From Diplosphaera chodatii (lineage: Eukaryota > Chlorophyta > Trebouxiophyceae > Prasiolales > Stichococcaceae), in the NCBI GenBank assembly GCA_032358165.1, contig JAALGY010000033.1:3596001-3660000 (forward strand): DNA of 64,000 nt, in the 5' to 3' direction. This document shows, piece by piece, positions 1 through 10,064 of the stretch. Each line of letters starts with the position of its first letter. Position 1 is the first letter of the stretch. The translations under genes and the position numbers were made by a program. A model generated the notes under the pieces. It had not been told where the DNA came from. It made no database searches and saw only the letters and a program-made list of their open reading frames with translations.

Positions 1-717
1 CCGAGGCAGACAAGCCCGGTGGCGCCGGGGATGCTGCCCCGGTGCAGCCCCAGGGTGGGGCCCGGGGTGCGCCGCCCCAGACCAGCGGCAATGCAGGGAA
101 CCCAGCCACCAGCGGCAGTGTGCTGCCCAGCGCCGCTGACCTGTTTGCAGCTCCCGGCCAGCCTAGCAGGTGAGCAATGCGATTCGATGCTGCGGTGTGA
201 GGGTGGGACGTTGGTGCTGGTGCCACTGCCCTCACCTAGGCATATGCACAGGTTGCGACATTCCTTGTATGGACTACGTGCACTCCTCCCACTTGCTTGC
301 GCGTGCAACGTGCCTGCCTTCAACACAGGCCGACGCCGACGGGTCTGCGAGCGGCAGGCGGCGCAGTGCAGAAGCGGCAGCAGCCGGGAGGGCTACGCGT
401 CGGGCAGCCGAACCCGCCGAAAGCGCAGCAGTCTGCCGCTGGTGTTCGGCCCATGCGGCGTGGCAGCAGCGGTGCACTTGTGCCGCCGCAGCTGCGCGGC
501 AGGTTTGTGAAAACGCTTCATCCTGCATCTGCCAGGCAGCATCGATAGTGGTCAAGGGCTGGCACCGTCTATTAGCACATGCTTGGGTTGTTGAAGGCAG
601 GAGCTGAACCACTGTTGTCACTGCAGAGCCAACGTGGTGACGGAGGACCTGGACCGGCTCTTCACGAGGAAGGGTAAGTCGCCGCAGGCAGGAACGGCAG
701 CAGCAGCTCAGCAGTAG
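1..717 (+). CDS. C-terminal end of a Pro/Gln/Ala-rich protein (5' truncated by window)
   Basis: Three exons fit one reading frame: 1-169 (frame begins at base 3), 329-502 and 627-717, each flanked by GT-AG signals and with matching phases. The visible part is low-complexity, rich in P, Q, G and A (PSAADLFAAPGQPSR, then KRQQPGGLRVGQPNPPK), and ends with the more ordered stretch GRANVVTEDLDRLFTRKG. If the last exon is read through, the stop is at 715-717. However, a near-perfect donor (AAGG|gtaagt) lies at 673/674, so the true end may be in a further exon before 1026. I do not recognise the family. The disordered tail with a short conserved-looking end suggests a scaffold or adaptor-type protein, but this is only inference. 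Confidence 0.5.
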
Positions 718-1026
718 TAGCAAGTGCACATGCTCGGCAAGCAAGGCCTGGACCTTCTGGCGCCTCAGCTCGATGTGCAGGATCGAGTGGTCCCATGCAT
801 TGCAGCATGCTGTCAGGGCGCAACACTTCCGCAAGCACGGCGGGAAATTTGCCTGTGAGTCCAGCTTTGGAGCTGGCCATGTCCACGTGTGTAATCAGCT
901 GCTGCTGATCTGGTGAGCAGAAGGACCATACAGCAGTCTTCCAGGAATGGCGCCGCATAGTAGAGGCAGTACGAAGTGCCACTGCGTACCAAAGAATTGT
1001 CTGAATGGAAGCCACGATTGCCATTG
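718..1026. other. Gap between convergent genes
   Basis: This stretch lies between the 3' ends of the Pro/Gln-rich gene (+) and the PITH gene (-). It probably holds both 3' UTRs and possibly a last exon of the first gene. I see no other feature. Confidence 0.4.
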
Positions 1027-2027
1027 TCAGTGCCCATCTTCAACCTTTTTGATCTCCGCTACATTCATGGTCTGCCCCGCGGCGCCCAGCAGCCGGATCT
1101 TCCCTACCCGTGTGACCTCCTCATCCCCCTGGTTGTCCTCGATGAAGATGGATAGGTGGTTCACCGCCTGGAACTTCACATACCTGCATGAACGGCGCCA
1201 GTGAGCATATGTGGAGGTGCCTTCGCCTGCGACTTCGTTGCGGACAGGTGTTTGCGGACCAAGCGGAGTGTGTCTGTCAGACAACAGCAGTGTCTAGCAG
1301 GCGCACTTGAGCGGCACCGGCTCGCCCCCAAGCTGCTGCTCTGTGAGCTCGAACTCCTGCGTCGGTGCAAAGTCTGCCGCCTCCGAGAAGCCCAACGACG
1401 CCCTGCACCGAACCACAATGTTACATCAAAACAAAAGACTGCTGAGGGAGAGTGGTGACCGCTGCACGTGGCAGCTTCTCGATGCACATCAGCATTGCAT
1501 GTGTATGAAGGTCAGCAGAGCTCACTTGTTGATAAACAGCTTCACTCGCCGCGGCGCCTGGTCGCCATCATTGCTGGAGATGGTGATTGACTGGAGCTTG
1601 ACCGCTGCAGGCGGCAAAAGGAACATGCCATGCCCGTAACATGCCAATATGCATATGCAAATGTGAGCAATGGCTCGACACCTGCCGTCATATTGATCAT
1701 GACAAACTAGTCGCAAGGATCACCTTGCTGGAATGGTATGTGTATGAGGAGCTGCTCATCTGTGTCTGACTGCAAAACGATGCCCATGTCATCCCTGTAC
1801 CCCTGCAAATATGAACACAAACCCCGTGTGCGCGGCAAGACAATTGCAGTGGGCCTGATTGCATTTCGACGTGTCAGCAGTGTCTTGTCAGGATATGGTT
1901 TGCATGTGGTAATGGGAAGGTAAGCTTCGGCCAATACCTGTTTCAATGCGTTCTCTATGCCATGTGCCGGGTTTGCATTCAGGCATTCGAGTGCGCTCCA
2001 GTCGATGCTATCCAGCAGATCTGCCAT
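1027..2027 (-). CDS. PITH-domain protein (TXNL1 C-terminal-like)
   Basis: Five exons (1938-2027, 1724-1802, 1526-1604, 1307-1402, 1027-1183) join in phase to 166 aa. Diagnostic PITH-family blocks are visible in order: DLLDSIDWSALECLN, SDTDEQLLIHIPFQQ, AVKLQSITI, RRVKLFINK, FELTEQQL and YVKFQAVNHLSIFIEDNQG with EEVTRV. PITH is a jelly-roll-like domain that binds proteasomes when found at the C terminus of thioredoxin-like protein 1. Here no thioredoxin domain is seen, as in the stand-alone plant proteins of similar length. The start is the Met of MADLLDSIDW. The frame stays open upstream to a Met at 2354, so a longer N terminus or an upstream exon cannot be excluded. The family call is firm; the start is less so. 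Confidence 0.87.
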
Positions 2028-2492
2028 GCTGACCCCACTCCCACTACCACTGGATAGAGTGAGACCACCCTCTGGCACTGCTGCTCCTAGGTAACGAGCT
2101 TTGCGCTGCTGATGGCTGCCAATTTCCAACTTGCTCAAGTCGCCACCGAAGAGTCGCAGGCCACCCGTGTGCGCACTGAAATTATCTGCGATGGTAGCTA
2201 GATGGTGTGACAGTGCGTGCAAGATTGCAAATGAAACTCTGCAACTCTGCATTGCTTGCGAGCTTGCCTCGTCAAGGGACGTGACCATGTGCCCACCACA
2301 ATGCATGCTGAGATGATGTGCCGTGCACCGCAGTGGCCCACATCTGCTGAACATTGGTGCTGATCGATCACCGCTTCCTCAGCTTGTAAATCCTCGCCGT
2401 CACCTGCCACACTTACCATCTGCCACCTGCAATCCTCTGACTGCGGGCAAGGCAGGGCAGCAAACGCGATATAGCAGCACATTGCCGCAGCA
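2028..2492. other. Divergent intergenic region, PITH gene (-) and uL15m (+)
   Basis: This stretch probably holds the promoters and 5' leaders of the two divergent genes. The PITH reading frame remains open into it (to about 2354). I see no other clear element. Confidence 0.35.
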
Positions 2493-4229
2493 ATGATACG
2501 AAGGCTAGGGCTGTCTTGCATGCAGCGGCTGGCCGCACACCCGGCCAGCTGCGCAGCGGGGCTGCCGGGCGCAGCAGGCGCCTGGCCGGCATCGCTGCAG
2601 ACCCTCTCAGCCCTGGCAGCCACGGTCAGCGGCAGCGCAGGCGGTCTACTGCACACCAGTGCACAGCTACAGCAGGAGTTCGTCAGCCTGAACACCCTGA
2701 GCGACAATCCAGGCGCCACCAAAGTGGTGCGCACCACAGTTCATCTTGTGGCAAGAAGTTAATTCTCACAGTGGGCGCTCATTCGGCCTGATCGCTTGGT
2801 GTAGACGTGAAGAAGTCCGACTGGCAGCGGAATCGGCGTGCATGAACCAAGAGCATGTGCAACAGGCGGCCTTCTGCCATGCTGCAGGGCAGACGGCTTG
2901 GCCGGGGTATCGGCTCCAGCAAAGGCAAGACTGCAGGGCGGGGACATAAGGGCCAGAAGGCCCGCACAGGCAAGCACTCAGACCACTGCGTGCACACCCA
3001 GGGTCCCATGACTCCGCAGCGTGATGTCCATATGCGATATGCGCGGCAATCAGTCATGAAATCACAAGGGCACTTATTCCTTACACCTGTGCCACAGGCA
3101 GAAACCCCAAGCCGGGGTTCGAGGGCGGGCAGACGCCGCTGCGGCTGCGCGTGCCCAAGCGCGGCTTCCACAACCCGTGAGTCCCCCGCCGTCAGCGCTG
3201 TGAGCTGGAGTCACCGGATTGCACACAAGATGCCGGCTTGCAAGTCCTCCTGGCGGCAGCGCAAGTCATCGCCTGAGAAACGCCGGCCAGACCTTCACTG
3301 GGGTGCATGAAGTGACGAAATCCTGCTGACCGGTACAGGAACTCGTTCTGGTGGCAGCCGCTGAACCTGGACCGGCTGCAGCGGTGGGCGGCGGACAGGC
3401 GGCTGCCGACGGACCGGGTGGTGACGATGAAGGACCTGCGGGACAGCGGCGCCGTGCACAAAAATCTCCACCACGGCGTCAAGCTGCTGGCCACGGTGAG
3501 TGTGCTCCCCCTGATGCCCAAACACCCGAATGATCTGTCACGCCAAGCTGGTGGTCAATGGGGAACCGGAAGGACTGCCTCACACACCGTGGGACGGCAC
3601 AGCAAGCACCAAGGCAGACTAAACATCGTGTGTCCAGATGCATGTCGAGGCCCGACGGGCATCATGAGATGGCTGTAGAGAGTTCCGAGGCTGTAACGTG
3701 CCTGACACTGCATGAAGTGAACGCGAACCGCTGGGCTTGGCTGCGCAGGGGGCAGAGCGGCTGCGGGTGCCGGTGCACCTGCAGGTGAGCCAGGCGTCGG
3801 CCGCGGCGCGGGCAGCAGTGGAGGCCATCGGGGGGTCGGTCACCACAGTCTACTACAACAAGCTGGGTGCGCTCTCAATACGATTTTTCGTTTTCACAGG
3901 ATGGCTCCTGAAGCAGCAAAGTCTGTGCAATTTCACCGCAGTCTGGTGCTGATGCCTGCTCTCAAGCTAGGGGCTGCATAATCAGACTGCATGCGTGGGG
4001 TGATGCCTTGCAGACAGCCCTTTCGTTGCAGCGCAGCGTGACGAACGTTGATCCATGTCGCTCCACAGGGCTCAGGGCTTTGGTGGACCCGGACTGGTTC
4101 GCCAAGAAGGGGCGGCTGCTGCCGAGACCGGCGCGGGCGCCGCCGAAGCTGGATGGCCGCTTCGATGTGCGTGGCAGCCTGCCGCCTGCCACAGCGCTGC
4201 CAGCAGCGGCCAGCGGGGCAGCAGCATAG
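2493..4229 (+). CDS. Ribosomal protein uL15, mitochondrial type
   Basis: Six exons (2493-2723, 2888-2969, 3098-3176, 3339-3495, 3749-3866, 4069-4229) give 275 aa. The N terminus (MIRRLGLSCMQRLAAHPAS) is Arg/Ala/Ser-rich and lacks acidic residues, as in a mitochondrial presequence. The uL15 signature follows: LNTLSDNPGA, then GRGIGSSKGKTAGRGHKGQKART, then PGFEGGQTPLRLRVPKRGF. The later part (SFWWQPLNLDRLQRW and YYNKLGLRALVDPDWF) is typical of the extended mitochondrial form, which helps organise the large subunit. Intron 2 has a GC donor (ACAG|gcaagc at 2969/2970). The C terminus ends in an Ala/Pro-rich tail. Mitochondrial rather than plastid assignment rests on the presequence and extension and is inference. 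Confidence 0.9.
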
Positions 4230-4579
4230 CCTTTCACATGACAGCCGAGGCAGCCGAGTCGACCGAAGTATTGCAGGAGTCATGCCATGTTTGTGCCGAC
4301 GGTTGCTGGGCTGTGTGGAGGCCTGCGCAGAGTGCATCTCGTGACTGGAACCTCTTTCCGCTAGAATGAGCCTGGTTAAATTGACAACCTTGTCGCCAAT
4401 TGGGCATGCAAGTCGGGGCAGTGCAGGTCGCTCGTGTGGCCAATCATTCGCAGCCACATACCACATGCACAACGAAGTCACATCATGTCACAGCCCTGCT
4501 GCGTCCAAGCCACCACATATCGTCTGCAGCCGCTTGAATGCATCGCATTGTCCTGGACAACCGTGGTGCTCTTGTTGCT
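4230..4579. other. Gap between convergent uL15m and HSP20 genes
   Basis: This is a presumed 3' UTR zone for two genes pointing at each other. I see no gene-like reading frame with splice support. Confidence 0.4.
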
Positions 4580-6266
4580 TCACTCCACGTTCACCGCTTT
4601 GGGTTCCTGCTGCTTCTTCTTCTGCAGTGCCAAATAATTTGCCTCAAACCCAGCATCTCCCCTCTGGCATCGGCATGCATGAATTAGTCACCTGCTTGCA
4701 GGGTGCAACAGCACCAGGCAACCGTGTGGCACTGAAGGTGAGCAGTAGCTGATGGCATTACCGGGATCTCAATGACGAGGACACCATCCTGGATCTTGGC
4801 GGCCTTGACGTTTTCCAGATCCGCTGTGGGCGGCATACGGATGGTGCGGTTGGCATATATCTGCATGGGAACACGCTTCCCTGGTGCTAGTTTGCAGATC
4901 AACACATCGTAGTCGCAGTGGCAGGTGTAGAGGCGCCAGCAGCAACCTTGTTGCCCCCAAATGCGGTTCATGCAGAGGTCACAGTGTACTGCAGCTCACG
5001 GGGCTGCGGTCAGAGCGCAGCCAACGCTGGATCTTGTTGCCCTGCAAGAACAGCAACATGATTCCTGCAGCCCCGCTGCTCATCGACTGGAGGCCTTGCA
5101 CCAAGGTCACTACGCGTGCAGGTATGCAGCACTGCGGTTGCGAAGTCAACCACGATGGCCTCTGGCCAGTGCGTGTGCTCAGGCCACTGCACACCTCCTC
5201 GTCCTGTGGCGTTATCTCCTGCCCCTCCACGCCGATCTTGAGCGTGTCTCCATCAACGGCCACCTGTGGCACAGGGGATTTACGTGGCCGAAGGAACAGA
5301 TGCATGCATCGCACCGCACTCTGCTTCAGGACGCTGCTGGCAGTGCCATGTAGGTGTCGATGGGCGGGCCACCTTGATCTGGTCCTTGCTCACGCCTGCG
5401 CACGCATGGGCCCGGGTGGGGCATGGTCTGATCAAGGTTTAGGTGTGCTGCAATGTGCATTGGAGTGTCAAGCTGGCATGGTGTCAGATGGACGACAGGG
5501 TATCCATATGCAGAATACCTGGAACATCCGCCAGGATCTTGTACTTGTCATCGGCCTGCAGATTTGGCACGTGCAAGCGACCCGTCCTACCAAAACCGCA
5601 GGTGTGCCCAAGCATGACTGCGGATGCAACATGCGATGTGCGCACTCTGTCATCTAATTGAGATGCTGTGAAACATGTGCTCAGTGTAGCTGCACTCACC
5701 TCAAGGACGTCCACACGGATGACATGCGGGTTGTGCAGCAGGCGGCCGTCGTCGCCAACTGTGGGCCCGCTGCTGGCGACGTCCCCAAAGAAGCTGCGCA
5801 GGGACATGCAGTTGATGAGCGATGTACGTAGCTGTAATGTGTTACACATTTCAAGGACGTGTGGTCCTTGCAGTGTTGTGCAACATGTACGGGCACGCAT
5901 GTAAGCATGCAACTGCACAGCGTACCGTACCTGCGGAAGAACGGGTCTTGCGCATTGCAAGTAAGGGACACAAAATCAGAGGGATCTATCGTGTGTGCGA
6001 AAATGCAATGTGCTGGGTGCAGAGTGGCAGCTTCAAGGCATATTGAGGCGTCATATGCTTCCGCCATACCATTGTTGAACATGTCGAAGCCTGCACACAG
6101 GTAGTGAGGCCATCATCTCGGTTGCTGACCGTGTGATCATCCAGATGGAGGCTTTCAATACTGTCTCCGTCACGGCCGCAGGGCTCGGGTCACCAGATGC
6201 TTGCGCCTGATGGACACCAAGAAAAGGAAGTCGTCTGAAGGGCAGCACACCTACTGAGACGGCCAT
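4580..6266 (-). CDS. Small heat-shock protein, HSP20/alpha-crystallin family
   Basis: Ten exons (6218-6266, 6070-6090, 5931-5946, 5700-5793, 5519-5555, 5373-5395, 5195-5263, 5000-5041, 4762-4860, 4580-4621) total 492 nt, or 163 aa. The N terminus has the phenylalanine-rich run FDMFNNDPFFRSFFGDV typical of sHSP N-terminal arms. The alpha-crystallin domain is visible as HVIRVDVLEADDKYKILADVPG, then GVSKDQIKVAVDGDTLKIGVEG, then RTIRMPPTADLENVKA and KIQDGVLVIEIP. The tail contains V-N-V near the end, which could serve as the I/V-x-I/V oligomerisation motif. The protein is an ATP-independent holdase. Three exons are only 21, 16 and 23 nt, yet each restores phase and supplies conserved residues. 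No clear organelle signal is seen, so it is probably cytosolic. Confidence 0.93.
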
Positions 6267-7458
6267 GGTTGCAGATGTGGTGCTCAGGGGCTTGGAAGTC
6301 CGGATCAGCTCCTGCAGTTCACAAACTCGCGAGCGCCCTGGTTCATCCGACCGCCAAATATTTGCAGGTGGTCAGTGGCCGTCTCATGCGTGTGTATGAC
6401 AATGCAGGTGTGCCTCGTGTGCATGCTTGCCTGCTGCAGCAAGCAGCTTTCTGTGCGTTCGCACTAGCCGTCGAGATGGTAGCAGAAGCAGCGCAGGAGG
6501 ACACACTGATGATCGGCGCAAGAGAGCGGAAGCAGAGGTGGCTGGCGAGACACTCATATTTCGCCACCCTTGTCAGGCCTGGCGGCTGCTTAACGACCAA
6601 CTGCCGCAGCTTACCAAGAGAATATCAGAATATTGGCAGCAGGTGCTGCTAACGACCTAGTCATGGTGTTTGATAGTGCTTCTGCATATGATCAAGCAAG
6701 GAAACTAGCCCGAGTATGGTTGCCGCCACTATCATATGAGGTTAGATGCCGCCAACCATGGCAGCGCCACCTGAACAGTGCTGCACATACATGTTGCAAG
6801 GTAGAACCAATCGACAATGATGTCACGTCCGCTGAGCACCGACGATCATACCATCCCAAACTGTAGGGCAATCGACACCCAAAGAGGCACCCTCTCACCC
6901 CAGGCCATATGCCCTTGAACTCCTCAAACTCGCCCACAATACTCGTCTCGTGGCGCATCCCATAACTGTTGTGCGAGCCGTTATGCCTCTGACTGTATGG
7001 CGCTGGCACCCAATCGTAGTGATAGCGTAAGCGATTGCTGGCTGCGCTGCGACACAGCGGCGGGCAGGTTGATAGGAGTGGCGCGGCCTGCCCGTGCCAT
7101 ACCCCCTGCCTGCCACCATGGCAACGGCCATAAGGAAGGGAACTGTTGCCTAACTGGGAGCCGACATGCTCAGTTGTCTTAGTGGCTGCTGCCCACATAC
7201 ATGTCTCTCTGTGTCCTGTCCACCGGCGGTCTCGGTGCCGCCGTGATCCGCCGGCAGATCTGGATGTGCACGCCCGCTGGTCTGCATACCGCGGGGGTCG
7301 CTGCTCGCCTTGGCCTCTGTCCAAGCTGAATTGAAACTCCACGTGAATGCCCTGCTGCAAGCAGCCGCTGCAGGGACTGCCCGTGCTCTCTGCTGCTGCT
7401 GCTGTCCTATACGATGTGGTGTAAGCAGATGGCGCGGGGGCATGCGTCCCTCTCGATA
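6267..7458. other. Non-coding stretch between HSP20 start and bZIP-like gene end
   Basis: This holds the presumed promoter of the HSP20 gene (which reads leftward from 6266) and the 3' UTR of the bZIP-like gene. Long stop-free frames exist but show no family similarity and no consistent splice support. I did not identify a convincing heat-shock element array. Confidence 0.35.
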
Positions 7459-10064
7459 CTACTGCCCAGAGCGCAGCCGCCGGGTGACCTCCACGGCAGC
7501 AACGCCCGCGCTCAGCAGCTGCCGGATGCGCACTGCAGATGTGAACAGTGTGGCAGTCAGCAGCTGCCAAGTCACCTTGTACGCATACAGCCTCTGCAGC
7601 ACAGAAGGCCCCTCTTGGACGACAGCTGTCAGGCTGTGCGCCTGATGCAGGGTGCAGGCAGCTCGTGGCGCTGGACCACTGCAGGGTGCAACATGACGCC
7701 AGCGCGTCAAACGTGCACCCGCGGCGCCCGGGTCGGCGTGCGCCATGGCGGCCAGGGCGTGCAGCGCCGCGTCCTCCTCCCGCAGCGCCGTCAGCTGCGC
7801 CTCCAGCTGGGTGCGGCGGGCCTTGCCCCGGTAGTACGCCTCCAGCGCGCTCGCCCGGTTGCGCTCCCGCCTGCACCGCGCCAGCGGAGCTGGTCACGTT
7901 TGGCACCTCCGTGCCTCGTGCAACTGGCTGAGATTGCTCCTCGCCCGGCGAAGCCTTACTCCCCTAGCTTGCAAGCATGGTGTACGGAGCATGTAATGGA
8001 AGACTGCCATCAAAACCGGCTCTCGTATTTGATGCCGACGCATTCCAGCATGTTGGCAGAGGACCAGGCAGGCTAGCTAGAAGGTCCAGCGCGCTGCTCT
8101 GGCGATGCTTCAAAGCTGCGGAGCAAGTTGAGCAGCTGCCACAAGCACAAGCGTGCACCTGCGGGCAAGCGCCTCCTGCTTGGAGGCATACTTGGCACGG
8201 CTGCCCCTGCGGGTTGCACCGCCCGAGCCCTCTGCCCCGCTGCTGCCCGCGTCAGCCGACAGATCGTACTTGCGGGGCCGCCCCACCTGCGCCACGCATA
8301 CAGTACAGCCTGTGACAGCCTGAAACGTCATGCGGTCTCTGGCACGATGCCATCGCACCCAGCAGTGGGTTGGCTGTCCCCGCAAAGCTCAGTGGGACTG
8401 CCTGTGCCATGCCTTTGCCGTGTGATCCAGAAGCAAGGGCGAGCAAGTGGCGAGGTGCCTCGATGTGCACCTTGGGCTTGCCGCCGGACGCTGCTGCAGC
8501 GTCCGCCGCCGCGGCCGCGGCGCGCACCTCCGCATGCCACGGCTTCCGCTGCGGGGAGGGCGTTGCATGCACCTGCTCGTCGCCGTCGCTGTGCACTTTA
8601 CTCCCCTCCTCGTCCTCCCCGGGCTCCTCGGGGTGCCAGTCTCCATCCTGGTCGTCAAATCTGGCAGCCCCGCGGCGGTGGCGCAGCCTCCGGTGTGGCC
8701 CCGCCGGCAGCGATGCGGTCCGCAGCGTGACATCTGTGCAGAAACAGCAAACCGCTGAGTAACCGGTCGGCTGGTGTGCTGCTGGGCACCGCACATGAGC
8801 ATGGCGTGAGCATGGCATGCACAGAGTCTTTTGACCGCTGGCAGCAGGCGTCGCAGTCAAACCATCAGTGTCAGCAGATGCTCAAAGGAGTGGATTCATT
8901 GTGGCCGTTCGCAGCAGGCACCTGGTACGGAGCCCAGGCTCGCTTGCTGCCGCTGCCGACGCTCAGATGCAAACTCCAGCGGCGGCAGCGCGAATTGCGG
9001 CGACTGCGCAGCGCTCTTCAGCAGCGAGCTCGGGTTCGGCGGCAGGCTCGGGTGCATCCGCGGCACAGCGTTTGGGGTGCTGGTTGTGCGCCCGAGGCAG
9101 GCCAGGCTCGGCGGCTGCTGCGGGTGGCTGCCGTGGCTTGCTGTACCCGCCGCGAGACGGGGCCAGGAGGGGCTGATGTGCTCTGCTCTGTCCTGTCGAA
9201 TCGGTGAACAACTACATCGAGTCTGCTGGGTCATGATTGCGGGCAGCTGCAGGCGCTGACCTCCTCAATCCCATGGAAAGCCTCAAGGGCGCAGCAGCAG
9301 TGCCGGGGTCGCCCAAGTTGGCCGGGTCACCTGGAATGGCCCGAGCACAGTGGCGGCGCCGCCGCCGCGGAGGGCGCTGGGCAGCAGCGGCACCGAGTTG
9401 GTCGCGAGCCCACTCCCGCCGAGCCCCAGGCCGGTCTCCAGTGCGTGGAGACCCACCGCAGCTGCTCCAGGGTAGCCGCCCGGCGGTGGCGGCGCGCCGC
9501 CGAACCCGATGAGGCTCGCAGCGTAGTCAGTGATGCTGGCGGGCGCTGTCAGGGGCGCGGCGTGACCATTGGCAACGCCGGCGCCGCCGTCATAGTTAGA
9601 TGTGTTTCTGGCGTCATAAGGGTGTCCTCGTGGATTGAGTGCGCCCGTGCTGAATTGGCGCCAAACCACCTGTAATTTACGGGTACTACTGTCAGGCATG
9701 CTCGTGCAGATGTGATGACTACGCACTGCACATGCAGGCACATCCGTGGATTTGCCGCAACATCATGCATTTGGGATACCTGCCCCTGCCGCTCCGCCAC
9801 AGCTGCATTGCCGTGCGCCTCGGTGCTGAACGGCACAAAGGTGCTGCTGCCGCCTGCGGGCGGGGCCCCGAGCGGCCAGCGGCCGCCCGCGACGGGCTTG
9901 CTGATGGGCCGCCCCGCCGCGAAGGCGCGGAGCTCCTGCTGCAGGTCGGCTGGCGCGGACAGGCAGTTGGTGCCGGCCCCCGGCCGCGGCGGCCGCCCGT
10001 GGCGCTGCGCCGCTGCCAGCTGCGAGTACAGCGACCCCTCGTTCGCCCCCGTCATTGCGCCCAT
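7459..10064 (-). CDS. bZIP-like transcription factor candidate with AT-hook-like motif
   Basis: Exons fit at 9780-10064, 9331-9669, 8922-9192, 8733 down to an unresolved 3' end (about 8330-8430), 8159-8286, 7719-7870 and 7459-7532. The N-terminal two thirds is low-complexity (Gly, Pro, Ser, Ala; then an acidic patch GEDEEGSKVHSDGDEQ). A GRPRK motif, the core of an AT-hook, precedes the basic segment KQEALARRRERNRASALEAYYRGKARR. This is followed by a short zipper with Leu at heptad positions (QLEAQLTALREEDAALHAL). The Asn-Arg start of the basic region is present, but the usual Arg eight residues after Asn is Tyr here. The start could be Met at 10055 or 10064, or further upstream because the frame is open to 10313. 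The family call is probable, not certain. Confidence 0.6.

Noticed and set aside
6692..7906. 404-residue open frame on the minus strand
   Set aside because: It overlaps the bZIP-like exon 7719-7870 in another frame, has Gly/Arg/Ala-rich composition from GC-rich codons, and shows no family features.
8287..8326. 40 nt intron in the bZIP-like gene with donor GAC|gtttca
   Set aside because: It keeps phase but is shorter than any other intron in the window. An upstream donor, possibly GC, is more likely, so the 3' end of that exon was left open.
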